In this document: positions 47,873 to 59,248 of the stretch, in pieces
How the letters are laid out: each line of letters begins with the position of its first letter
How positions within the stretch are numbered: position 1 is the first letter of the stretch
Source of the DNA: Brachynemurus nebulosus
Lineage: Eukaryota > Arthropoda > Insecta > Neuroptera > Myrmeleontidae
Length of the DNA: 64,000 nucleotides
Assembly (NCBI GenBank): GCA_035578155.1
Contig: JAPWDM010000005.1
Location: 15,591,332 to 15,655,331 of the forward strand
Reading direction: 5' to 3'
Made by a program: the position numbers and the translations under genes
The notes under the pieces: model-generated
The model's database searches: none
The model's input: the letters and a program-made list of their open reading frames with translations, nothing else
What the model was told of the DNA's origin: nothing

Positions 47873-48201
47873 TATGTATTACAGACACGTATGCATGTTA
47901 ATTGGGGCACAATATTTTCCCACTAACTATATTAATTTTCTTTGTCGATTATGCACAAACAATCTAAAAATGATGTTTCAAAAGAACAATAAATGGAAAA
48001 AAGTTTTAAAGATGTTTCTAGCTTTTTTTGAGGCGCCCTTAAGCGATCCAAGCATTTGAAACAGCTGTCGAAATGAAGGTAAAAACGTCAGTAACCGTCT
48101 TCTAAACTGGTGGCAACATAATCCAAGAAATTTTTTTGGTAATCGAAGTACCTACGATTTTTATGAATGATAAACGATTAAAGTTTTACAAAACCATTTA
48201 A

Positions 48202-49101
48202 GGGGGGGTTTACTCGAGAGTCCTTAAAAATTATGTATTTCTGGAATTTTTTTCTCAAGAATAACGGAAGTAAATATCAATTTCAAATTCTGTACACATA
48301 TTTATTAAGTATTAAACTATACAAAAAAAAATATTTTTAAAGGAAAAATATAAAAAAGTGTCCATTTTAGAGATAGTGCAGTGTGACGATCCGAAAATCC
48401 AATGCCTTGTTGGTGGACATCCTAGCGCCGGTAATAAACCACTGAAATCCAAAAACAAAAAAGATTTATAAAATATATGAAGAGTACCTACTAGCACCTC
48501 TATCTATAATATCAATAAATTGCTGGAAGAAAAAAAAATGGCGGATGTTTGAACTTTTGATTACGATTTTTGTCTTATTTTTCGCTCTTTAAAGTAAATT
48601 TAAAAATAAAAAAAATATTGAAAGTGTATCGAACTTAGGTAGAGATGCCGAAAAATTGAATTATCTTTAAAATAAAAAATTTAAAAAAAAAAGGATCCAT
48701 CGAATAGTTTTTGAGTTATCGTGTCCACCAGTTCCAAAAATGTAGTTCCGAGATATTATAAAATATATATAAAGAAACGTATTTTCAAAATTTTATATTT
48801 AATACTCATTATTGCGTGAACTACGTTTTTTGAATTTTTTTTTATAGAAAGCTGGATTTGGTTAATGTGCAAGAATCTTGTTTTTAAATTATTTTCAGTA
48901 AAATAACTTTGGGAACATATTCTACACATAATTTGCTATCAATTTCGGTAAAAAAATCGATTTTTTTTAACGACTCTCAAGTAAACCTCCCCTTAAATTA
49001 CTTTCAGCAAAATCACTTTGGGAACATATTCTACACATAATTAGCTACCAATTTCTGCAAAAAAATCGATTTTTTTTAACGACTCTCAAGTAAACCCCCC
49101 C
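48202..49101 (-). mobile_element. TTAA-flanked element, copy 2, with duplicated terminus
   Basis: Reverse-orientation homologue of 21039-21833 and 56271-57060. TTAA lies at 48198-48201 and 49102-49105. The terminal segment is present twice in tandem (about 48890-48996 and 48997-49105), with an internal ccccTTAA junction at 48989-48996, so the copy is about 105 bp longer than its relatives. The extra end could come from terminal slippage or from insertion beside a pre-existing end. Confidence 0.9.
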
Positions 49102-49105
49102 TTAA

Positions 49106-49685
49106 GATCAAATTTTTATCAAAATATAAAAAAATTAAATTAAAATTGTTATCAAATTAACGTCAATTAACGCCTATTTATCAGCAGGTTTCCAACAATT
49201 TTATGACGAGTAAATCTGATTGTTTATTAGATTTAATATTATAAGCCTTTTCTGTAAGATTAGATTTAATAACTGTTTTATTACAGGAATATTGTGGTTA
49301 ACACGAGATATTTTAACGAGCGCGTAAAGTAATTATCGTGGGCCATAAAGTTAATTGTATTACTATATAATAATCTAATAAGGATTTTAGGTCTACCATA
49401 CGAAATTTTAATACACGTTGTATAAGAATGAATTTATGGTTATCTGCGTATATCTATGAATTTTACACACAGACAAGAATTTCATCAATTCGACGGGCCA
49501 ATCGGCAAACATGAGACCAAAACTGTTTTGGAAGTTTTAACATGTACCCTAAAATTTTCATTTTTCACTTTGGAAGGGAACATTTTTTTTCATATTTCGA
49601 AACTGATCACTGTTTACATTCGTACTGACGTTTCTTTGAATCCTTTTCGAATTCAAGGGAGAGGAACCCGACTAGAAATTTTAAT
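49106..49685. other. Non-coding stretch
   Basis: A 90-codon plus-strand frame starts at 49456 but has no family resemblance and runs into the 25-bp tandem repeat. Confidence 0.45.
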
Positions 49686-49915
49686 AAGGTCCAGACAAGG
49701 ACCTTATCAGGCGTGCCTAACCTTCTGATGAGGTCCAGATCAGGATTACCGTATGAGGTCCTTATCAGGTTTGTCACGCAAAACAGTCATTGAGTCCTTA
49801 CCATGATTACCTTATCAGGTCCTCATCAGGACTACCATATCAGATCCTGATCAGAATAACCTTATCAGATCCTAATTAGGAAAACCTTATTGAATCCTAA
49901 TCAGGCTGTGCTCAT
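49686..49915. repeat. 25-bp tandem repeat built on cctgatcagg palindromes
   Basis: About nine degenerate units follow the pattern ccttatcaggtcctgatcag plus a gattac/gaataa tail, with a clear 25-bp period in 49815-49915. Each unit contains one or two palindromic cctnatcagg cores. Confidence 0.85.
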
Positions 49916-49924
49916 CGGGTAAGC

Positions 49925-50100
49925 TCAATGTTAAATTATACATACAGTATTAATACTTCAATGTAAAATGAGTTCAATGTTAAATGTAACATTTCGTGTT
50001 TGTGTTAAATGAAAATATTAACACAAATTTCGATTTAACAGAAACAAAATGTTAATCTGTTTTGAACAGCAAGGAAGTAACACAAGATCTGTGTACCTAC
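49925..50100 (+). repeat. Fragment of the 58221 element family
   Basis: Sequence around gtgtttgtgttaaatgaaaa, then atttaacagaa and atgttaatctgttttgaaca, matches 58310-58390 inside the TA-flanked element at 58221-59246. The termini are missing. Confidence 0.7.
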
Positions 50101-50182
50101 AGCAAAAGAATGCTATAACTACAAGTATCTTACTTACGTTGGAATATTAAACCGTGACCTTATGGTCAATTAGAACATATTA

Positions 50183-50710
50183 AGCGGCTTCTACACGATG
50201 CTACGAACGTTCCTTCCAACATTCGATCGAACGTTTGAGGCAATTAAGTTCGATAGTTGGTGCGACGAATGTATCTGCTACACGGTGAGTCGAATGTTTG
50301 ATCCAATACGAATGATGACGTGTTGGTACTCAGTGGGCGACGATGTCATCTGTCTGATGTTATCTCTAATGTTATACACTGATGTTGTCTCTCTTGTATA
50401 ATGTGTTGGGACAAACGTGACGAAGATGTTATCTGTCTGATGTTATCTCTAATGTTATACACTGATGTTGTCTCTCTTCACATGAACGAGTCGTGCGCAA
50501 CCAACGAACACAACCAACATTGACCTTCAAACGTTCGAAGCATCCCTTTGACTCGGTGCAAGAATACCGACATCGAACGGGACACGACCAAATGCGAATG
50601 TTTGACGCTCGACATTGGACACTCGTAGGTTCGAACAACGGCTACACGATGCTATGAACCATCCAACGTCGAATGTTGGAAGGTGTTCGTAGCATCGTGT
50701 AGCAGCGGCA
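50183..50710 (-). mobile_element. PIF/Harbinger-type MITE, copy 2 (528 bp, inverted)
   Basis: Reverse complement of 43028-43478, flanked by TTA at 50180-50182 and 50711-50713. It is 77 bp longer because a segment with atctgtctgatgttatctct is tandemly duplicated (about 50340-50395 and 50425-50480). Exact TTA on both sides of both copies is the best evidence for the superfamily. Both reading directions have 60-80-codon open frames that follow from low stop-codon density and are not called as genes. Confidence 0.88.
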
Positions 50711-50713
50711 TTA

Positions 50714-51331
50714 CAAAAATAACTGAATGAACATTTAACAAAAATCGATTATTCATTAAAATTTAAACAACAATTTTCAAATATATTTTATATTTATAAA
50801 TAATCTTTTAATTTCTATTTTCAATATGCAAATATAATTGCATTGCATACACATACATATGTATATGTATATACTTATAATAAAATATTTGTTTATAAAA
50901 TTTCAAAATAAATTTTCATCTAGGTACTTACATTATGTCAGCTAATATTTATTGTTGCGAAGAGTTTATAAAACTTTTAAACAACTATTTTGTAATAATT
51001 TATGAATTACAATTTAATGATTTATTCAAAATTTAAATATGTAATACACTTGAAAAACTTATAATAACTTGAACAGTGCAATGGAAAGAATTTGCAATGA
51101 GTTATAGTACGAGTAGAAGTGCACTACATTAGAAAATAAATAATAAATTTGTATTATAAAGTTATGGAGTATTAATTTGTTAGCATATATATGTATAAAT
51201 AATAAATAAAACACAATATTATGGATTTTAAATATACTTTTTCGAAAAATATAATTTTAAGGTGGATGCTTAAGACATTACATCACTTTGGGGTAACATT
51301 TTTTACCTTTTTTATTGGTTTAAATGACGTA
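50714..51331. other. AT-rich non-coding stretch
   Basis: Nothing specific is recognised. Confidence 0.5.
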
Positions 51332-51333
51332 CA

Positions 51334-51658
51334 GTCGAGTCGCGTTATGAACGCTTACACAGGGGTGTAGGGGAATAAACTTCTACGTATTATCGTACCC
51401 TCACTTCTGCTCAGCGGTCGACTGCCCTGAGTTACACCTTCCCCTAATTTTCACGTGTACGAGTGTATACATTCTTTTTCAAATCACGTTGAGTCCGCTT
51501 GATTAATTTGATTTATGTAATTCGTTTCATCCATAGTACGGTCTCATATCAAGAGACAGAAATCATTTTTGTTCTTCTAGCTACGGAGGGGGATGGTCTT
51601 TATTGGAAAAATAAGTCGACGGACTCATAACAAGAGGAGTGATAACGCGACTCGACTG
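51334..51658. mobile_element. pogo/mariner-type MITE (325 bp)
   Basis: Perfect inverted termini cagtcgagtcgcgttat are flanked by TA at 51332-51333 and 51659-51660. CAGTCGA-type ends with a TA duplication are characteristic of pogo-group elements. There is no coding frame. Confidence 0.9.
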
Positions 51659-51822
51659 TACTAGCATCTCCAAAATGATATTTAACAGGAATTATAACTG
51701 TGGAAAAATTTTAATAATCATTTTGAATACAGATTTCTGAAACGATATTTTGGAATCTCTCAGCTTAATCGATAACCTTTTTATATTATTTCTTTTCATT
51801 ACTTTTTTTCGTTACTTTTGCT

Positions 51823-52551
51823 CAGAGTTGTGCGTGTAATTTACTTCGGGTAAATTACACAGTTTTTTACAGGTAAAAAACTTTGTAATTTACACATACT
51901 TGTTTTGATAAAAAAACTGTAAAAAATGTAAAAAACTAAATTTTTTAAATTTACTAGATATGTAAGCGTTACTGATGGTATTCCATATTTGCTGTTGAAG
52001 TATTTGCTATATTTGCAAAGTAAAACTTAATAATTAAGTAATTTGAAAATTAAAAATATAAATGAGGACAAACAGGAAAAAGAAAGGTTAGTTTTGATAG
52101 AATAGTTTGTTTAAGAATTCAATACTTATTAAAAAGATTTTTATTTATTCATTAAAATTTTATTAAAGGTATCAATCACCTTCATCATCATTATCATCAG
52201 TGATTTTATTGTTATTATAATTTAAAGAGAGATAAATATGTAGTACCTAGTTTTCTTAATCTGTAAAACTCTGTTAATTTGGAAATTTAAAGCTTTGTAG
52301 TCAGTTGTGGATGGCCTTCCACCAGCAGAAAATCATTTTTTGTCGACATTTTGTTTACACGTTTTTTCATGTGAACTTATAAACCAGTAATAACCGTCAA
52401 AATAAGTTGTTTGTCAGTGAAATGACAAATGATTTAAGTATTTTACATTTTTTACAATTTTCTACAATTTTTTACGGTTTTTTACAGTTTTTTACAATTT
52501 TTTACATAAAAATGTAAAAAACTGTTTTTTACATCACATAGCACAACTCTG
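51823..52551. mobile_element. hAT MITE (729 bp) with perfect 8-bp duplication
   Basis: The termini cagagttgtgc are perfectly inverted (11 bp). The octamer cttttgct is duplicated exactly at 51815-51822 and 52552-52559. Subterminal regions contain many ttttttaca/tgtaaaaaa motifs (51850-51945 and 52440-52530), the likely transposase-binding sites. Internally it carries gcgttactgatggtattcca, the motif also found at 2600 and 8165, suggesting related copies or a common source. It has no transposase. Confidence 0.95.
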
Positions 52552-52559
52552 CTTTTGCT

Positions 52560-53642
52560 CTATTTCCATAAATAACTGCAAAATGATAGGTAGAAATATA
52601 CAAAACGATAAACATGTTTTGAAGCTTTACAAGGGTTTTCTCAAAACCATACGTTTTCAAAACGGTGGACCAGATAAATCCATCAAGTCTAATTCGTTTG
52701 ACTTGAAATTTTATCTGTAGCTTTACAGATAGATTATCTACGGCGGTAGATGAGACTTTTAAAATTGGCTAACAGATATATTTTTTATAAACAAACTTTC
52801 TGGTTGCTATTTGAAAATTTTTATGCTACCCACCATGAACCTCTTTGAAAAAAAGCGTCTGTGTTCGGCCGGCTTCCGCGCCGACATTTTGTTTTGCAAT
52901 TGGAAATTTTTTTTTGTGTACTCCAGGATCACATATAAGTTAACGCAGTTTGAAAAATTTTATATAGATTGCATTATTCATTCTCGAATAATCCCTCTCT
53001 CGAAATAAGTTCTCGAATAAAACCTTTTCTGACAATCCAAAATGATGTAATAAGGCTTTAATTAATTAATAATTATTGCTTGTTCTTGAACTGATGACAT
53101 TCGATGGGGCCTGTGGCTGTCAAGGCCTACTTTAAAGTTATGATAGTGTAAGTGTCTGCGATTCAAAATTTAGAAAATATGTATTGTTTTGATTTAGCTG
53201 AAATACAAAATGTTAGGCACATTTCTATTCATAAGTACTCATAAAAGTCATAATCATAAATCATACTAAAACACAGTTAATTTACATTTAAAAAATAAAA
53301 TGAAAGAAAATCAAAGAAAGATAATTTATTTCCGAAATAGATCACTTCTTTGTCATCTTTGTCAATTTCTGATTTATTAAAATTAATTTACTGGCAACAA
53401 AAATACAAGTGACAATATATTTTATATTATTGATTATTGATACAAATAGATAGAATATTTTATTATGTAGTTTACTTATTGATAAAAACTTTTTTATTAT
53501 AGTAAAATAGCCTTGAACAAGAACAAGTATATTATGTAAAAGGGAGTAAATTAAAATAAGAACAACTCATTTTTAGCGTTTCGTAGTAAACACACACAGA
53601 AATGCTTGTGAATTCGTTAAAAAGGTCAGAGTAAACGATCTA
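52560..53642. other. Non-coding stretch
   Basis: No gene. Degraded Helitron-like phrases may occur at 52700-52760; not delimited. Confidence 0.45.
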
Positions 53643-53833
53643 ACAAGGAGAGGGCACGACCTGGGAAATTGACTTCGGGATGGGATTTCGCAGGATTATA
53701 TTCCCTCGGAAGATTAATCAATTGTGAAAGTATAGAAACCCATTGGCCAGCCAATTTTGAGAATAAAAGCTTTCATAATTCTAGCTTCATTTACTGAATC
53801 TTTATATATGATATATTTGTGTGTCAACTCAAG

Positions 53834-53907
53834 GGTTAAGATAGCTCAGTCGGTAGCGTATAAGAGTGGCGATTAGAGTGCACCGGTTCAATTCCGACCT
53901 ACTGCAA
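53834..53907 (+). tRNA. tRNA-like segment (pseudo), arm 1
   Basis: The A-box tagctcagtcggtagcg and B-box ccggttcaattccg are about 35 bp apart, matching the internal RNA polymerase III promoter of tRNA genes. The T stem is broken (accgg cannot pair with ccgac) and the anticodon arm is imperfect, so a functional tRNA is unlikely. Confidence 0.55.
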
Positions 53908-54095
53908 GTAAATTATTATTATTGTTAATTAAATATTAAAATTAATAAATTTCAAACATAAATAATTATTTCTAACAATAAATATCATAAGTTAAAATAT
54001 AATTGTAATTTTTTTTTAATTCGTAATTATTTATTTTTGAAATTTTGTAATTATTTATTTTTGAAATTTATTAATTTTAATATTAATAATTTATT

Positions 54096-54170
54096 TGCAG
54101 TCAGTCGGAATCGAACCCGTGCACTCTAGTCGCCAGTCTAATACGCTACCGACTGAGCTACCTTAACCCT
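54096..54170 (-). tRNA. tRNA-like segment (pseudo), arm 2
   Basis: On the minus strand it has tagctcagtcggtagcg and gggttcgattccg, a closer B-box match than arm 1. It faces arm 1, giving convergent pol III-type promoters about 190 bp apart. Confidence 0.55.
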
Positions 54171-54358
54171 TGACTTGACATACAAATATCTCATATATAA
54201 ATATTCAGTAAATGAAGTTAGAATTTTGAAAACATTTTTCTCAAAATTGGCTGGCCAATGGGTTTTTATATTTTCACAATTGATTAATCTTCAGAGGGAC
54301 TATAATCCTCCGAAATCCCATCCCAAAGTCAATTTCCCAGGTCGTGCCCTCTCCTTGT

Positions 54359-54637
54359 AAGTCGTATGTTACGCAATTTAAAAAAAGTCAGGCAGAGAGA
54401 TATTTTTTATTTAAACATAACATTACATTGACAGTATCTATAAGAAAAGACTTGTGCCACTGTTTATTATAACGTTATAATATGATTTTTAGTTTAAAAC
54501 GCGGTCACCAAGATGTCATAGATAGTAGAACTGGTATATAGACAGCAGCGCTGACCGCGTTGTACGATTGATAAATTGTTGTGGTACTGGATCATTAGAT
54601 TTGAAATTAAACATACTGATTTATAATAATATTGAAA
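54359..54637. other. Non-coding spacer
   Basis: Nothing specific is recognised. Confidence 0.5.
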
Positions 54638-54645
54638 TGTGTTAT

Positions 54646-54889
54646 CAGTGGCGGATTTACCAGCAGGCTGAGTAGGCTGGAGCCTAGGGCGACAGATTTT
54701 AGGGGCGGCATATTTGGGCAAAAAGGGCCGCAAAATTAGAATTTGAAGTTTTTTCTTTGGCTCGTCAACTATACGTTTTTTAAGAAGGGCGGCAGATTTC
54801 CGGCAAAAAGGGCAGCGAAAATTTTTTTCTTTTTAGGGGCGGCATTTTTTACTGAGCCTAGAGCGGCACTTAGGGTAAATTCGCTACTG
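54646..54889. mobile_element. 244-bp hAT MITE
   Basis: The ends cagtggcggatttacc and, inverted, cagtagcgaatttacc differ at two positions. Flanking octamers tgtgttat (54638-54645) and tgtgtaat (54890-54897) match at seven of eight positions. Several ggggcggca/agggcggcag repeats fill the interior. Typical hAT termini and target length. Confidence 0.9.
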
Positions 54890-54897
54890 TGTGTAAT

Positions 54898-56266
54898 CAT
54901 CATTTTTACAAATAACTCATTAGAACAATATTTAAAACTTTTAAAAACTTTTAAAATTATTTTCGTATATAAATAATACATAACTCCTACAGAAACCACT
55001 TAAAAGTAAATTGTGTATAAAAACATTATGGTGTTACTTTTTTTGACAATTTTAATTGGCTCTTTCTTTTTTGTCCCAATTCAATTTTTAACGAAACCTT
55101 AAAAAAAGGCATCAGAGTGAAATATGTTGTAAAAAATTGAACACAAATATCTAATGTCTTCCACTGTTTTATTTTTTTATTGAATTTTCCATTTCTATTT
55201 TATTTTTTTAGTTAACTTTTTATAGAAACGGGTTTTTAATTTTTTTTTACCATAAAATAATTATTTTAAGCACAAAACAATACTTTTTGTAAAAAAATAA
55301 AATTTTGTCCCTCTGGTTATCTATTTTTTAGGTGAACGATTAGATTCTCGAAAATATTACCAAAACTCAAGTGCGTGTCGTACTACACAAAATTGACACT
55401 ACGAAACGCTGGCGCAATTTGTGCCTAACACGCACTCGGCAATTTTTTTTCATTTACATTATTTATATCACTAGTGTTGTGTATGTTCGGTGGATGCTTT
55501 TATTTTGTATTTAATTTATTCCAAGACACGCACATTCATTCATGAAAATGGAAATTAATTTACGATTTATTGTGTCACGACACCAGGCAGTCAGGACGCA
55601 CGACACACTGTGTGTGACATGCGAAATTTCACGCAATTTTTTTTTTTTGCGTTAAATAAAAATGAATTAAATTTTTTTCTCAAGATCTTTCAAGAATTGG
55701 AAGAAAATTTGTGAGCCTATCGGGAAATATATTTTCCGTTTTCAAGTGTGTGCGTTCATTTTAAATATATTTAAATTAAAGTACATTAATGTCGGGTGGA
55801 AAAAATTTACAGCCAGTTGAAAAAGATTAATGAGAAAAATGTGTTGTACTTTCGCAAGGGAAATTTTTATGTATATACAGTTTGAAATGTTTTGAATTGT
55901 ATTTTGGATGGATGGAGGGAATGAATTTGTAAATATTTTTTAATGCGGAAGCTTTTAAATGAAAGGACTTGATAGAGGCGGGTTTAATAATGATTTTTAG
56001 TGCGCGGTGACCATAAAATGCAATTAAAGGAAAGAACAGTTTCCAGTACCAATGATATAATTTCACATATTTTTGTGTCTTGAACTGAAAGAATAAGAAG
56101 AACTGGATAGTGGGTATGTTAACGCGCAAAACACTATGTTTTTTGCTCATTACTAATATTAATATTCTAAATAGTAACTATCGAAATAACAGTCGCACTT
56201 CCAAGACCTGTAACAATTTTATACTGTTCGGTTTTTGTACAATACTTGAAAATCGTAATGTCTCAT
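54898..56266. other. Non-coding stretch with one hairpin
   Basis: At 55368-55438 the arms caagtgcgtgtcg-cacaaaattg and caatttgtg-aacacgcactcgg form a hairpin similar in style to those at 31418 and 38121. No gene is recognised; the 107-codon minus-strand frame at 55827-56150 has no family resemblance. Confidence 0.5.
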
Positions 56267-56270
56267 TTAA

Positions 56271-57060
56271 GGGGAGGTTTACTTAAGCGTCGTTAAAAAA
56301 AATCGATTTTTTTTGCAGAAATTGGTAGCTAACTATGTGTAGAATATGTTTCCAAAGTGATTTTGCTGAAAATAATTTTAAAAAAAAGATTTTTTCACAT
56401 TAACCGAATCCAGCTTTCTATAAAAAAAAACAACTCAAAAAACGTAGTTCACGCAATAATGAGTATTAAATAAAAAAAATTTTGAAAATACGTTTCTTTA
56501 TATATATTTTATAATATCTCGGAACCACATTTTTGTAATTGGTTGACACGATAACTCAAAAACTATTCGATGGTTTCTTTTGTTTTAATTTTTTATTTTA
56601 AAGATAATTTAATTCTTCGGCACCTATGCCTAAGTCCGATACAGTTTCAATATTTTTTTTATTTTTTTATTTTACTTTAAAGGGCGGAAAATAAGACAAA
56701 ACTCGTAATCAAAAGTTCACACATCCGCCATTTTTTTTTTCTTTCAGCAATTTATTGATATTATAGGTATAGGTGCCGGTACTCTTTATATATTTTATAA
56801 ATCTTTTTTGTTTTTGGATTTCAGTGGTTTATTACCGGCGCTATGATGTCAACCAACAAGGCATTGGATTTTCGGATTGTCACACTGCACTATCTATAAA
56901 ATGGACAATTTCTTATATTTTTTGTTGAAATTTTTTTTTGTATAGTTTAATACTTAATAAATATGTGTACAGAATTTGAAATTGATATTTACTTCCGTTC
57001 TTGAGAAAAAAATTCCAGAAAAATACATAATTTTTAAGGACTCTCAAGTAAACCCCCCCC
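56271..57060 (+). mobile_element. TTAA-flanked element, copy 3 (790 bp)
   Basis: TTAA at 56267-56270 and 57061-57064 flanks the same ends as copies 1 and 2 (ggggaggtttactta at the left; a longer C run at the right). It is in the same orientation as copy 1 and alignable throughout, including ttcagcaatttattgatatt and caacaaggcattggattttc. Mutations differ between copies, so none is a recent duplicate of another. Confidence 0.9.
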
Positions 57061-57064
57061 TTAA

Positions 57065-58218
57065 GATGAATGATGTATTTTGTTGTATATGAACTTTTTA
57101 ATCATGTATATATAATTGTTGTTCAGTTTATTTGTATTTTGTTTGATTTTCCTCCTTTTTCTCTGTGGCACAATTTAAATTTCCGGTTCATTACTGTTTG
57201 TTATCAAACAATTGACAATGTCACAGTCTGTACTTTTTGTATGTATTCATATATTTTTGTAAACTATTATTTATCAACAAAAATATATCTATAGTTGTAA
57301 AGGATATAAATGTTTATATACAGTAATGTACAAAATAATTGAGACGACTAATAACTGAAAAATATTGAATCAATTTTTACGGACAATGTTATCGTTTGTT
57401 GGACAAGTCTGTACACTGTCTGATAACAGACGATGTAGCACGTATGTTCGCCGGACAAAAAAATCGATAGCAAAAATTATCTGAGAAAAGTTTTGTCATT
57501 TTTTGTTGTTTTTTGTCCCTTTCTTACTCTTCCTACCTTTTCTAGTTTTTTCGTCCATTGGTTTTTTTTTATAACCTCTCGAAAAAAGAGAATATAAATC
57601 ACAGTTTTGTCGGACTTTCTATTTTATTGTTAAAAGTTTTAATGCAAATCGAAAAACTGGATAAAATATTTATTAAACTAGAAGAGATCTTATATTTCTG
57701 TTTTCTTTTCAAAAATATGGAACAATATTTTAGGTTACAGATAAGAAGATACGGAAATGACTTCTCAAACGTCCTTTCACAATAAAGTGAAAGACGTATT
57801 CTGGCGCAGACTATCTGGTTTTTGTAAAAGTAATAAAATAAAACTAAAGTTAAATTTACATGATGTAAAAGAAAAGTTGACCAAATCGTATAGTAAGAGA
57901 TAATGTCACCCAGTGTACATAAACTAACATATAATCAATCATCTTTTTAAGCTTATTTAAAAGAAATAAAAAGTTTTGTTAATAACACATGGAAGTATAA
58001 GTCTTACTGAATCAAAAAAAAAAAAAAAAAAAATTATGGCATAGGTTGTTCACTGTAACAGCACGATTTTTGCGTTCGCTTCAACAGTACCCGCTATAAA
58101 AGCACATAATCGTTTGTCATTAGTCGTTTGATGTTGGGTGTTAAAGTTTAATTACTTATACAGGTACAATTAGACATGTTGATATATTCTACGCTGAAAT
58201 AATTTTATAATTTAATAC
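57065..58218. other. Non-coding stretch with a possible Tc1-type terminus
   Basis: At 57321 the sequence cagtaatgtacaaaataatt, then gagacgac, resembles a Tc1/mariner left terminus preceded by TA, but I found no right partner. An A17 run lies at about 58016-58032. No gene. Confidence 0.4.
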
Positions 58219-58220
58219 TA

Positions 58221-59246
58221 CACAGTGAAAAAATTTGTGTTCTGCGTAAAAAAAAAACTAGTGGTAAAAATTTTTGGGTTAAATAAGTAACTCAACCCTG
58301 TGTTAATGTAACATTTAGTGTTTGTGTTAAATGAAAATATTAACAATAATTTTGATTTAACAGAATTAAAATGTTAATCTGTTTTGAACAACACAAAAAT
58401 AACATGTTTGTGTAAAATGTGAAAGAATGTCATAAATACACCTATTTGTGTATTTACAACACCAATAAACTGGTTTCGCTAGCATCTATTGCTTTAGTTA
58501 TAAGAGCGGCGGTAGTGGTAACTGATACCATCGGTCCTATCGGTATAGCATCATTGCCATAATCATTGGAGAATTGGACACTGTGCGACGTGCGTTCAAC
58601 AGAAACATATCTATGTATAGAAGCAGACGGAATATTTCAAAATTAAAAGCATATTCCTAAGGTTAAATTGGCTTTAATTATTTAGATATTAAATATTGGT
58701 AAGTTAATTAAAAATATTATAGATTGAATTTTTTTCTTTGTTTGCAGAACTTACTTCAATTAATTAAAAAATTATCGAATATTCGGAGTTCCAGAAGGAA
58801 GTTGTAAAGAAGGAAGAGTAGTCGTTCCATTTTGCCTTCCACGTTCAGCTTGACAACGATCTTCACAATTTTTGGGTATTGCTTCAACATTATTTTCATC
58901 AGAGCACAGCTTTGTAGAAATATTAAATAAAAAGTTTAAGTACTGAAAAATTATTTTTTACTATTTCCTTTCATTTATCTAATAAATAAATAAAAAAAAT
59001 ACTAATTTAAAAAAATAATGTATCAACACATTTACCGAGTAAACTTCTACATTCTAAATCAGTTAATTTTACACATAATTATGGTAAAATTATAACTAAG
59101 TAATTGTGCAAAATTAACACAAAATGTATGTCCTTTTGTGTGTTAAATCATTGACACAAATCTTGTGTAAAAATAACACAAAAAATTGAGTGGAACGTTC
59201 TGGACATGTGAAATGTGTTAATTTTAACACAAATTTTTTCACTGTG
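58221..59246. mobile_element. TA-flanked inverted-repeat element (1,026 bp)
   Basis: The termini cacagtgaaaaaatttgtgt are perfectly inverted over at least 20 bp and flanked by TA at 58219-58220 and 59247-59248, which fits Tc1/mariner. Subterminal gtgttaa/ttaacac motifs are numerous on both sides. The interior (about 58440-59000) contains unrelated, less repetitive sequence with a polypyrimidine-AG stretch at 58735-58747; it may be captured DNA. A fragment of the family is at 49925-50100. Confidence 0.88.
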
Positions 59247-59248
59247 TA

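Larger units (their letters stand above)
53643..54358. mobile_element. 716-bp inverted pair of tRNA-like repeats
   Basis: Arm 1 (53643-about 54008, plus) and arm 2 (about 54018-54358, minus) are full copies of the unit also found alone at 32999-33345. The outer ends acaaggagagggcacgacct are inverted perfectly. Each arm has the tRNA-like segment reading toward the centre, and the arms meet in an AT-rich tail. The flanks do not show a clear target duplication. A transcript across the element would fold into a hairpin of about 340 bp. Confidence 0.9.

Noticed and set aside
55827..56150. 107-codon minus-strand frame
   Set aside because: Rich in Lys, Phe, Ile and His as expected from AT-rich DNA; no domain or signal seen.
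57321..57350. Tc1-like left terminus
   Set aside because: No right terminus within a plausible distance and no transposase motifs in either strand.
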